Position numbers and translations under genes: made by a program | From: Aegilops tauschii subsp. strangulata | Lineage: Eukaryota; Streptophyta; Magnoliopsida; Poales; Poaceae | NCBI RefSeq assembly: GCF_002575655.3 | Contig: NC_053037.3 | Coordinates: 448,539,793 to 448,603,792, forward strand | Direction: 5' to 3' | Length of the DNA stretch: 64,000 nucleotides | Shown: one piece after another, positions 1 through 10,688 of the stretch | Numbering within the stretch: position 1 is the stretch's first letter | Layout of the letters: each line of letters starts with the position of its first letter | Notes under the pieces: model-generated | Told to the model about the DNA's origin: nothing | Database searches by the model: none | The model's input: only the letters and a program-made list of their open reading frames with translations

Positions 1-1103
1 TTTTCTATTTGCTTTGTTTAATTTTCTAAAATCATTTACCATTCTATAGCCTGTAACAATTCTTTGTGGAATAAGTTCATTCTTATCATTAGGAACAACA
101 GTTATACCTCCTTTCTTAGGGACACAATGAACAGGACTCACCCATCTACTATCAGCTATAGGATAGATTATACCTGCTTCCAGAAGTTTCAATATTTCCG
201 TTCTTACCACTTCTTTCATCTTCGGATTTAACCGACGTTGGTGATCAACAACGGGTTTAGGATCAGGTTCCATATTAATTTTGTGCTGACATGGAGTGGG
301 GCTAATGCCCTTTAAATCATCAAGAGTATATCCAATAGCTGCTCAATGCTTCCTTAGAGCTTTCAATAATCTTTCTTCTTCATGTTCTGAAAGGTTAACA
401 CTGATAATAACAGGATATATCTTCTTTTCATCAAGATAAGCATATTTCAAAGTGTTTGGCAATTGTTTTAATTCAAACACAGGATCACCTTTAGGTGTAG
501 GAGGACCTCCCAGAGTTTCAATAGACAAATTGTGTTTAAGCAGAGACGTTGTTCAAAGAAAATCTTATCTATTTCATTTCTTTCATGCATATGTAAATCA
601 TTTTCATGGGCTAGCAAATATTGTTCTAAAGGATCAGTAGGTGGTACAGCAATAGATGCAAGACCAATTAATTCATCCTTACTAGGCAATTCTTTTTCAT
701 GAAGCTTTCTACTAAACTTGGAAAAATTAAACTCATGAGACTCATCACCAAAACTAACACCGATAGTTTGTTTCTCACAATCTATTTTAGCATTAACGGT
801 GTTCAAGAAAGGTCTACCAAAGATAATGGGACAAAAGTCATCTTGTGGGGAACCAAGGACAAGAAAATCAGTAGGGTATTTTATTTTCCCACACAATACT
901 TCAACATCTCTAACAATCCCAATTGGTGATATAGTGTCTCTATTAGCAAGTTTAATAGTAACATCTATGTCTTCTATCTCTGCGGGTGCTATGTCATTCA
1001 TAATTTCTTGATATAAGATGTAAGGAATATCACTCACACTAGCACCTATGTCACATAAACCATGATAACAGTGATCTCCTATTTTAACTGAGATGACAGG
1101 CAT
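1..1103 (-). pseudogene. Retroelement pol: aspartic protease and N-terminal reverse transcriptase, broken
   Basis: Translation from 1,103 leftward gives a retropepsin-like domain: the active-site region LCDIGASVSD, then a flap-like segment and IIFGRPFLNT. Near 540 the frame shifts, and the reading continues at 528-343 (SIETLGGPPTPKGDP, then LSEHEEERLLKAL). A TGA at 340-342 stands where Athila-type elements usually have a codon just before AIGYTLDDLKGISP. Below that, an open reading continues to base 1 through EAGIIYPIADSRWVSPVHCV and YRMVNDFRKLN, the start of the reverse transcriptase fingers and palm. At least one frameshift and one nonsense codon are present. The product would be a polyprotein acting in element replication. 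Confidence 0.88.
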
Positions 1104-1615
1104 GCCAACAACAGGTCTATGTTTACCTTTTTATCAGATTTGGCAATTCTAGCAGCTTCTTCACAGAAGTAAATAACATGCCCATCCATATCTTCTTCCA
1201 AGAGATCTTTAACCATAGCAATACTAGGTTCTACTTTAATTTGTTAATCAGGTTTAGGTGTTCTAATATAGCTTTTGTTAACCACAGTTGAAACTTTAGC
1301 ATGTCCCTTTATCGTAACAAGGAAAGGTGGATTCTCAATATAAGCAGAAGGAACAACTGGATCAACATTATAAATTATAGTTTCTTATTTAGCTGGTACC
1401 GTTTCTTTAATTTCTTCTTCAATAGGTGGGTGATATTTAAACCACTTCTCTTTCGGGAGATCAACATGAGTAGCAAAAGATTCCCAAAAGGAAGCTACTA
1501 TCTCAGATCCAAGTCCCTTTTTAGTGCTAAATTTTTGAAAAGCATCGGTATTCATAAAAGATTTAACACAATCATACTTAAATTTAATACCTGACTCTTT
1601 ATCTTCATCGAGTTC

Positions 1616-2256
1616 TCAATCTTCGGAGTTGCGTTTAATTCTTTCCAAAAGATCCCATCGGAATTCAATAGTCTTCTTCATAAAGGAACCAACACAAGAA
1701 GTGTCAAGCATGGTTTGATCATTCCGAGAAAGCCGAGCATAAAAATTCTGGATAATAATTTCTCTTGAGAGCTCATGATTGGGGCATGAATATAACATTG
1801 ACTTAAGCCTCCCCCAAGCTAGAGCGATACTTTCTCCTTCACGAGGCCAAAAATTATATATATAATTCCGATCACGATGAACTAGATGCATGGGATAATT
1901 TTTTTGGTGGAACTCCAATTTCAATCGATTCCAATTCCAAGATCCACATCGCATAGCCTATACCATGCCAATGCTTTTCCCTTCATAGATAAAGGGAAAA
2001 ACTTTTTCATAACTTCATCTCTGGGTAAACCTGTAAGCTTGAACAATCCACAAATTTGTTCTACATATATCAAGTGCATATCAGGATGTTCGGTTCCATC
2101 TCCTGCATAATGATTAGCTAGCAGTTCTTCTATCATACCCAAAGGAATTTCATATTCAACATTTTCTGTAGGTGTAGTAGGTTGAGGGGTAGCTAATTAT
2201 GGTTCTGGTTGAGGTGAAGATACCCCGAACAAACCCCTCAAAGGATTGTTTTCCAT
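1616..2256 (-). pseudogene. Retroelement gag, broken
   Basis: The likely start is the ATG at 2,256 (MENNPLRGLFG). A TAA near 2,198 interrupts the proline/glutamine-rich leader, and reading resumes in the same frame (YEIPLGMIEELLANHYAGDG). The capsid-type core follows (LVHRDRNYIYNFWPREGESI, then LSRNDQTMLDTSCVGSF), but only after a frame change near 1,940-1,955. This is the structural capsid protein of an Athila-like element. Between 1,103 and 1,616 the sequence is the linker between gag and protease and is closed in all frames by several stops. Confidence 0.85.
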
Positions 2257-2333
2257 AGTAACAAGTGACAATAAATTTCAGCACACTATATAAATGTTTC
2301 CTTAACAAATTCCACTTACCAAAGGCGCTTCAC

Positions 2334-2351
2334 TCCCCGGCAACGGCGCCA
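2334..2351 (-). other. Primer-binding site (tRNA-Asp type)
   Basis: The minus strand reads TGGCGCCGTTGCCGGGGA, an 18-base match to the tRNA primer site usual in Athila-like elements. It lies 11 bases inside the LTR end. Confidence 0.85.
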
Positions 2352-2362
2352 GAAAATAGCCT

Positions 2363-3861
2363 TGATGACCCACAAGTATAGGGGATCAATTGTAGCTCTT
2401 TTTGATAAGTAAGTGTGTCGAACCCAACGAGGAGCAGAAGGAAATGACAAGTGGTTTTCAGCAAGGTAATGTGTGCAAGTGCTAAAATTGTAAGTAGCAG
2501 AGTAGTTTGATAGCAAGATAATTTGTAACGAGCAAGTAACGATAGTAGTAACAAAAGTGCAGCAAGGTAGCCCAATCGTTTTCAGGCAAAGGACGGGCTA
2601 AAACGGTCTCTAATGATAAGCAAAGCGTTCTTGAGGGTACACGGGAATTTTATCTAGTCACATTCATCATGTTGGTTTGATTTGTGTTTGCTACTTTGAT
2701 AATTTGATATGTGGGTGGACCAGTGCTTAGGTGCTGTTATTACTTAAAAAACGTCCTACTTATGATTAACCCTCCCGCAAGCATCCGCAACTACGAGAAA
2801 AGTATTAAGAATAAATTCTAACCATAGCATTAAACTTTTGGATCCAATTGGTCCCTTACGGAATAGCGCATAAACTGGGCTTTAAGCTTCTGTCACTCTC
2901 GCAACCCATCATCTAATTGCTAATCCACAATGCATTGCCTTAGTCCCAAATATGGTGAAGTGTCATGTAGTCGACGTTCACATGACACCACTAAGGGAAT
3001 CACGACATACATACTATCAAAATATCGAACACATATCAAGTTCACATGATTACTTGCAACATGACTTCTCCCGTGACCTCAAGAAAGAAAGTAACTACTC
3101 ACAGATGATAAACATGCTCATGATCATAGGAGTATTAAATAGCATATTGGATCTGAACATAAAATCTTCCACCAAATAAACCATATAGTAATCAACTACA
3201 AGATGTAATCAGCACTACTAGTCACCTACAAGCACCAATCTATAGTTCTAGTAACAAGATTGAACACAAGAGATGAACTAGGGTTTGAGATGAGATGGTG
3301 CTGTTGAAGATGCTGATGGAGATTGCCCTCCCCAAGATGGGAGAGTTGTTGGTGATGATGATGACGATGATTCCCCCTCTGGGAGGGAAGTTCCCCCTGC
3401 GGAATCGCTCCGCCGGAGGGCAAAAGTGCTCCTGCCCAAGTTCCGCCTCGAGGCGGTGGTGCTCCATCCCGAAAGTCTTATCCTTAGTTTTTCTAGGTCA
3501 AAATGACCTATATACTAGAAGATGGGCACTGGAGGTGGGCCTGGGTGATCACAACCCACCAGGGCGCGCCCAGGTGGGTTGTGCCCACCTGGTGGGCCCC
3601 CTCTGGTACTTATTTGCTCCAATATTCTTCAAATATTCCATAAAAATTCTCCGTGAAGTTTCAGCTCATTTGGAGTTGTGCAGAATAGGTAGCCTGACGT
3701 AGCTTTTTCAGGTCCAGATTTCCAGCTGCAGGAATTCTCCCTCTTTGTGTATACCTTGCATATTGTGAGAGCAAGGCTTTAGAATTACTCCAAAAAACAT
3801 TATTATGGATAAAAACATCGTAAATAACAGAAAGAAAACATGATGCAAAATGGACGTATCA
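2363..3861 (-). repeat. LTR of the Athila-like element (5' LTR)
   Basis: On the plus strand the LTR starts TGATGACCCACAAGTATAGG and ends TGGACGTATCA, a TG...CA boundary at both ends, about 1.5 kb long. It carries typical noncoding LTR sequence. Short ORFs on either strand here (for example 3,295-3,702) are chance readings. The bases after it (3,862-3,866, ATGCG) would be one copy of the target duplication; the other copy is outside the window. Confidence 0.85.
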
Positions 3862-3989
3862 ATGCGTGGCGGTACGTAAATGGTAAGTAGAACGCCCACG
3901 GTTTCAATAATACTTGTGTTTCCGATTTGTAACATGACAGCACTTGTTCCAAAATGACTTTGTTGATTGTTAATGTGTGCGTCTTCGCA

Positions 3990-5850
3990 AATCGGACAAA
4001 TTTTTTACCACAGCATGTTGGTGCCATGTCATGACACCATGCCAAGTTTCATGATTTTCAGGCGAGTTTTGGATTTACGGGAATTTTAATACCAAGTTTA
4101 TCAATGTTTCCGGCCGAGCCAAGACGTCCAGATGTTTGAATTCCATTCCCATTTCTTGCATGGGACCTAGAAATTCGCCCAAGTACACATAAATGATTTT
4201 TCAGCTAAATTTGACGCACTGGAGCATGTGCTTGTAGTTCAAATTCGAATTATGTGCATTAAATGCCTAGAAAGTCAATTATTATATAAAAAGGCCAAAC
4301 GAACCCGAAATAATACCAAAATTTAGCACGAAACTCCTATTGTCTAAGCTGCCTATGTAAAAAAAATCAAGGCGGGAGAAGGCAGCGTATGTCGTTTCGC
4401 ACACGGAGGTGACACGTTACCTCTCGGAACCACGAGCCTTCTTGAGAGAAGTTCCGGTTTGCAAGAAGCTTATAGCGAAATATGTCCCAATTCGGCCAAA
4501 AAAATTACCACATCATGTTGGTGCCATGTCATGACACCATGCCAAATTTCATGATTTTCATGCGTGTTTTGGGTTTACACGAATTAAAAAACCAAGTTTC
4601 CCAATATTTCCGGCCGTGCCACGACGCCTAGATGTTTGAATTTCATTCCAATTTCTTGCATGGGACCTAGAAATTCACCCAAGGGCACACATGTGATTTT
4701 TCAACCAACTTTGGTGCACTGGAGCATGTGCTTGTAGTTCAAATTTGAATTATGCCCATTAAATGCCCAGAATCTCAATTAATGTATAAAAAAGGCCTAA
4801 CGAACCCAGAATAATTCCAAAATTTAACACGGCACTCATATAGTTCTATGTTGCCTCTGTAAGAAATCAAGGGGGGAGGCATCGTATATCGTTTCGCACA
4901 CAAAGGTGACATGTTTCCCCTCGGGAACCATGAGTCTTCTTGAGAGAAGCTCCGGTTTACAAGAAGCTTATACCAAAACATGTCCAAATTTGCTCAATTG
5001 TTTTACCACAGCATGTTGGTTCCATGAAATGACACCATGCCAAGCTTCATGATTTTCAAGTGTGTTTTGAGTTTACAGGAATTTAAAAAACCAAGTTTCT
5101 CAATGTTACCGATCGAGCCAGGACGCCCAGATGTTTGAATTTCATTCCCATTTATTGCATGGGACCTAGAAATTCACCCAAGGACACACATGTGATTTTT
5201 CAACCAAACTTGGTGCACTGGAGCATGTGCTTGTAGTTTAAATTTGAATTATTCACATTAAATGCCCAGAAACTCAATTAATGCATAAAAGGGCCAAACG
5301 AACTCGGAATAATTCCAATTTTAACACGACATTCATATAGTTCTATGTTTGCTTTGTAAAGAAATCAAGAGGGGGGCAGCGTATGTCATTTCGCACACAA
5401 AGGTGACACGTTCCCTCTCGAAACCACACGCCTTCGTGACAGAAGCTACAGTTTGCAAGAAGCTTATACCAAAACGTGTCCCAATTTGGCCAATATTTTA
5501 CCACAGCATGCTGGTGCCATGATTTGACACCATGCTAAGTTTCATGATTTTCAGGCGAGTTTGGGATTGACAGGAATTTAAAAACCTAGTTTCTCAATTT
5601 TTCCGGCCGAGCCATAACGCCCAGATGTTTGAATTTCATTCCCATTCTCTCATGGGACCTATAAATTCACCCAAAGATACACATGTGATTTTTCAACAAA
5701 CTTTGGTCGACTAGAGCATGTGCTTGTAGTTCAAATTTGAATTATGCACATTAAATGCCTAGAAACTCAATTAATGCATAAAAATGCCAAACGAACCCGG
5801 AATAATTCCAAATTTTAACACGACACTCATGTAGTTGCATGTTCACTATA
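3990..5850. repeat. Tandem array of a ~500-bp unit, about 3.7 copies
   Basis: The landmark CATGTTGGTGCCATG-type sequence recurs at 4,013, 4,513, 5,011 and 5,506, giving periods of 500, 498 and 495 bases. Each unit contains a near-palindromic segment (GGTGCCATGTCATGACACC), then CATGATTTTC, GCATGGGACCTAGAAATTC, GGAGCATGTGCTTGTAGTT, and ends with AACACGACACTCATATAG-like sequence. Copies differ by scattered substitutions and short indels. No ORF is conserved between copies, so it looks noncoding. Confidence 0.9.
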
Positions 5851-6212
5851 GATAAATGCCCTAGCAATTCAAACACCATCCTTTCCCTCCGTAATAACAT
5901 TTTGTCTTTCAAAACAGAATGAAAAAATCAGGTATACCACAAACAGTTTACTAGCAAGAATCGTGTGGGATGCGATATAAAATATCTTGGTGCACCGTCT
6001 TGTCTAGCTTACGCAGGAAGCTTCGTCGTCTACAATCCACCGCCCGCGCTTGAACTGCACTTGCGCACCAGTTTCTCGCCGCACCAATCGAAATTTTTCT
6101 GCCATCGCGGAAATATCTATCTCCCCGCCCCCCTCCCACAAAAAGCCACATTTCCACTGTTCCTCCTTGCTTTCCAAGTTCAAACCTTCACAGCTGCTTA
6201 CTGGCAACTCAG

Positions 6213-6360
6213 CCTCCTCGCCGGCGACCCTTCTTCTTGCAGCGCCGCCTCCTCGCCGGCGACCCTTCTTCTTGCACCGCCGCCTCCTCGCCGGTGACCC
6301 TTCTTCTTTCTGCGCTGCCTCCTCGCCGGCGACCCTTCTTTTTGCTGCACGGCCTCTTCG
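6213..6360 (+). repeat. 35-bp minisatellite, about 4.2 copies
   Basis: The unit CCTCCTCGCCGGCGACCCTT followed by CTTCTTGCAGCGCCG starts at 6,213, 6,248, 6,283, 6,318 and, degenerate, 6,353. The period is 35 throughout. It lies upstream of the B3-like gene in a GC-rich leader-like region. Because 35 is not a multiple of three, long proline/alanine/leucine-rich ORFs across it (6,050-6,628 plus, 6,198-6,440 minus) are by-products of the repeat. Confidence 0.9.
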
Positions 6361-6575
6361 ACATGGTCAGGTAATCCACACCTCACCCACACCATCCTCC
6401 TCCTTCCCCGTCCCACATGCCCCGACCGATGGCGCGACACCTTCCGCCAAAATCACTGGCCCCGTCCTCCAATTAAGCACTTCCCACAGCCTTTTTGCAC
6501 TTAGTATAACGTGGATCTCAGTAGCATCTGTCAGCAGAGAAGCAAATCGTGGTCGCACGCGCGGACGAGGTCGCT

Positions 6576-7737
6576 ATGGCTGCCATGGGTGCCGACCGCC
6601 AGATCTTGGAGGAGCACCTCATCGTTGAGCCCACCGTCGACACCGCCACGCGGTTGGCTACTTTAAAATACAGTTCATGTTGTTTTCTCGAGGCCACCGC
6701 CAGTGCCTTCTAGTGATTTGTCGTCTGAAATGTTAATATGCAATCTGATATTCTAAAATGTAATGTCCAGTTAACAATTTGGTCCAACAATTGCTACATT
6801 TCATAGTATTGTTCTTAAACTCTTGGTTTTGTTAGCTGTCATATCTTCTGGCACATGTTCTATTCTGCAATGTCATGCTCAGTTAACTGTTTTGGTTCAT
6901 TTGGTCTGCTATCCATTTAACTGTTTGGTTCAATTCTGCAATTTGTTTCATTTGTTGTGGGTACAATTTTGTATTGTTATCCATGTGAGAAATAAATTGA
7001 ATTTGGTTGTACTCAATACATATTCTACTGATAGTATGGCAACTCTCAGTTAACCTAGTCAAGATCTTCCTTATGTGTGTTGCAGGGAAACAATGGGAGA
7101 CACTGTGGTTTACCATCGAGGTTTGCTCATGCATGGTCCTTTCGCTAATAGCACATTATTGTGTAGTTGCAGGAATCATTCTAATATTTAGGTTTCTTAC
7201 AATTTGGTCTTGCACATGTAGGTCTTGCTGTCAGAGTCTTAGACCCACTGTTCGACCCATTTTGCATATGGGGAAATGAGATGTCCATGAATATCAGTCA
7301 AGTCAAGAAACTCAGAAAGATTCTTAGGATGAAGAAACTTGCGATGAATAAGAACAAGATCTTTGTTTGCACAATGAAGAAGACATCAGTCAACTATAGG
7401 ATGGTACTAACTCTTTTCCCTTGTTTTTACCCCTTGCGCCATTGCAAAATTTATAACAGCGATTTATGCATATCTTTGTTTTCAGTACTTTTCAAAGCGG
7501 TTCACCGATGATTACCTCTCAAACCACCTGCATGGTCAAGAGGCGAGGAAGGTATTCATTCAACACCCATGGTACAATATTGAAGTCTTCCTGAAGAGGA
7601 CGAAGGTTGGGCGGGCAATTATCCATAGCAACTGGCCTAAAGTTGCAAGGACATTCAACATCACTAAAGGCTCAATATTCGCCTTCCGCTTCTGCAGTTT
7701 CCGAGATGAGATTCATCTATGTATTTATCGTGTATGA
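6576..7737 (+). CDS. B3 DNA-binding domain protein, four exons, 181 aa
   Basis: Proposed exons are 6,576-6,652, 7,086-7,120, 7,222-7,403 and 7,486-7,737. All introns are GT-AG and all junctions keep frame, for a total of 546 nt. The start ATG (GTCGCTATGG) is the best in-frame candidate. The N-terminus (MAAMGADRQILEEHLIVEP) leads to a basic, lysine-rich segment (KKLRKILRMKKLAMNKNK). Residues about 85-181 fit a plant B3 domain: FVCTMKKTSVNYRM, YFSKRFTDDYLSNHL, then NWPKVARTFNITKGSIFAF and the closing strand DEIHLCIYRV. B3 proteins are nuclear DNA-binding factors. The small size and TE context suggest a member of a cereal B3-like family spread by, or caught in, a transposon. A further 5' noncoding exon is possible, with a donor at 6,369 after ATGGTCAG. 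Expression is unknown. Confidence 0.65.
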
Positions 7738-8057
7738 TGCTACTTTTCCAAAGGTTTTCGATGTTGCATGTGAATTTGGTGCTGTTGTGTAATGGCGTAG
7801 CTAGCTATATCCCTCTTTGGTGTAACAGAGTGCTGAAGCTATCTGATGTAATTCGATTATGCAATCTTGGTTGCTGTTATACGAATATGAAATATCTGGT
7901 GTGTTTTATAAGAAATGAAAATTTTATTACTACATGGATTATCAATAATAGGCTAATCTATTGCAGATGGTTACTCAGACAACACCATGGGCGATGAACT
8001 CAAACAACTCACACGGTTTCTAGAAAGTAGGCGTCCTGGATCAACTAACAATCACAC
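7738..8057 (+). other. 3' flank of the B3-like gene, no gene seen
   Basis: This AT-rich stretch holds short readings only. It is probably 3' UTR and intergenic sequence before the CACTA-type terminus that begins near 8,060. Confidence 0.4.
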
Positions 8058-8390
8058 GTGGCTTCCGGCAGGGAACTGTTTGCGTTAGGCCACCTTGCAC
8101 AAACGTTTCCACACACAAAATTGTGTGATATACATACGAACGGAAACGTTTTTCTGGGATTCACTGTGTGGGATGTACATGCGAACGGAAACGGTTGGGC
8201 TTCGATGCCTCGCCCGATCGCACATGAGCTCATTTTTCCCCCGCCTGTGTGGCCAGAGGGCCAATCCCCAACGGTTTCTGCGTCATGTGGGAAGGACCCC
8301 CCTATCGCACACACTCACTAGGCGATGTTTTAAAACTCCGTCGCGGAAAGGGGGTAAAAACCGTTTGTATAGCACGTCTCTGCACCAGTG

Positions 8391-10688
8391 CATCATGTGG
8401 AATATACAAGCCAAATTTTATAATGAAAAATTCCCACTAGTAATATATGAAAGTGACAAAATAGGAGACTCTCTATATGAAGAACATGGTGCTACTTTGA
8501 AGCACAAGTGTGGAAAAGGATAGTAACATATTCCCTTCTCTCTTTTTCTCTCATTTTTTTGTTAGGCACTTTGGCCTCTTTTTTCTTGGGCTCATTTGGC
8601 CTCTTATTTATTTATTTTTCTTCCTCACATGGGATAATGCTCTATAATGAATATGATCATCACACATTTATTTACATACAACTCAAAACAAAATTACAAC
8701 TCAATACTAGAACAAAAATATGACTCTATATGAATGCCTCCGGCGATGTACCAGGATGTGCAATGATCTAGCATGACATGTATAACAAATATGAATGGTG
8801 GCGGAGCCACAAATACTATTTCAGCTATATGATCATGCAAAGCAATATGACAATGATGATATGTGTCATAATAAAACAGAACGGTGGAAGTTGCGTGGCA
8901 ATATATCTCGGAATGGCTATGGAAATGCCACAATAGGTAGGTATGGTGGATGCTTGGAGGAAGATATAAGGAGGCTTATGTGTGATAGAGCGTATCATAT
9001 CACGGGGTTTGGATGCACCGACGAAGTTTGCACCACAACTCGAGGTGAGCACGGGCAATGCATGGTACCGAAGAGGCTAGCAAATTGCGGAAAGGTAAGA
9101 GTGCGTATAATCCATGGACTGATATTAGTCATGAAGAACTCACATCCTTATTGCAAGAGTTTATTAGACCTCGAAGCAAAGTACTACTACGCATGCCCCT
9201 GGGGGGAGGTTGGTAGGAGTTAACCATCGCGCGCCCCCGACCTCCATGCAAAGGAAGAAAATAAATAATAAATCATGCTCCAATTTCATAGCATAACGAG
9301 GGATCATACGTGCATGCTTCAGGAATCACAAACCTTAACACAAATATTCTTACTAAATAATTACTCACTTGCATGACTCTAATATCACCATCTTTATATC
9401 TCAAAACAAATGCAAGGAATCAAATTTATCATATATTCAATGATCTTCATGAAAGTTTTTATTATATCCCTCTTGAATACACATCATATTAGGACTAAAA
9501 TCATAACCCAAGCAAATTGCCATACTGTTTATAATACTCTCAAAATAATATAGGTGAAGCATGAGAGTTCATCAATTTTCTTTAAAATATAGCCACCGCC
9601 ATGCTCTAAAAGATATAAGTGAACCACTAGAGCAACTACCTAGCTCAAAAGATATAAGTGAAGCTTAAAGAGTATTCTAATAAATTCACGATTACTGAGT
9701 GTCCCTCTTAAAAGGGTGTGTCCAGCAAGGATGATTGTGGCAAACTAAAAGGCACATAAAGCAAAGACTCATATAATACATGATGCTCCAAGCAAAAACA
9801 CATGTCATGTAGTGAATAAAAATATAGCCCTAAGTAATTTACCAATGAATTGTAGACAAAATAGGGGATGCCATCCGGGGCATCCCCAAGCTTAGACGGT
9901 TGCTTGTCTTTGAATATTACCTTGGGGTGCCTTGGGAATCCCCAATCTTAGGCTCTTGCCACTCCTTATTCCTTAGCCCATCAAAACTTCACTCAAAACT
10001 TGAAAACTTCACAACAGAAAACTCGTGAGATCCATTAGTATAATAAAGCAAATCACCACTTTAGGTACTGTTGTAAACTCATTCCAATTTTATATTTGAA
10101 TTATATCTATTTTATTCTAACTTCACCATGGCTCATACCCCCCGATACAATCTATAGATTTATCAGAACAAGAGAACAACACAATGAAAACAGAATATGT
10201 CAAAAAGAGAACAATTTGTAGTAATCTGGCCATTAGCCAAACTTCTGTAACTCCAACAATTATGAAAATTTAGGTCGACATGGGAAATTTGTATATCAAT
10301 CATGTGTAAAAAACACATAATTTTTTCACGCTCCAGAAAATTTTAACAATTCTGCTACTGGATGCAAAAGTTTATGTTTTTTCACAGAATCAAATCAACA
10401 ATCTTCCAAATCATCCCAAAGGTCTTACTTGCCACAAACATTAAATTAAACTCAAGAACACCATCATAACCGAAGCATAACGATATTTATTCAAACATAA
10501 AAGAAAAATATTGGGTTGCCCCCCAACAAGGGCTTTCTTTGTAGCCACTAAGATAGGCTTAAGATTTTATTGATGCTCACATGAAAGATAATAATTGAAA
10601 CACGAAGAGGGCATCATGTTGCATGTGAAGAACACATTTAAGTCTAACATACTTCCTATGCATAGGAATTTTATAAGCAAACAAATTA
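8391..10688 (-). other. Noncoding 3' region of the non-autonomous retroelement
   Basis: This AT-rich sequence has no credible ORF. Readings such as 8,795-9,223 plus and 8,825-9,058 minus lack any recognisable domain. A short GC-rich block near 9,220-9,250 interrupts it. A mini inverted pair, GGGGATGCCATCC/GGGGCATCCCC, occurs near 9,870-9,890. Confidence 0.6.

Larger units (their letters stand above)
1..3861 (-). mobile_element. Athila-like Ty3-gypsy LTR retrotransposon, partial
   Basis: Read on the minus strand, the order is LTR (3,861-2,363), primer-binding site (2,351-2,334), gag (2,256 to about 1,616), protease (1,103-560) and the start of reverse transcriptase (to position 1). The rest of pol, the 3' LTR and the second target duplication lie beyond the left edge. 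The protease motif LCDIGASVSDIP and the tRNA-Asp-type primer site point to the Athila lineage. The LTR begins TGATACGTCCATTTTGCATC on the minus strand, which resembles very common wheat elements of the Sabrina/WHAM/Fatima type; the exact family is not certain. Gag and pol carry several stops and frameshifts, so this copy is dead. Confidence 0.9.
3862..8390. mobile_element. Probable CACTA-type element fragment carrying a 500-bp array and a B3 gene
   Basis: The right end is the stronger evidence. Read on the minus strand from 8,390 it begins CACTGGTGCAGAGACG and is followed over about 300 bases by repeated AAACGGTT-like motifs in both orientations (near 8,100, 8,140, 8,185, 8,270 and 8,370). 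That is the layout of a CACTA terminus with subterminal repeats. It abuts retroelement DNA at 8,391. The left terminus is not in the window, because the Athila-like element interrupts or borders it at 3,861. That the whole interval belongs to one element is inferred. Confidence 0.45.

Noticed and set aside
3990..5850. CRISPR-like array
   Set aside because: Units are 500 bp direct repeats without short repeat-spacer structure, in a plant nuclear context.
6883..7134. Minus-strand ORF antisense to the B3-like gene intron
   Set aside because: It lies in AT-rich intron sequence, has no domain, and the sense-strand splice model explains the region better.
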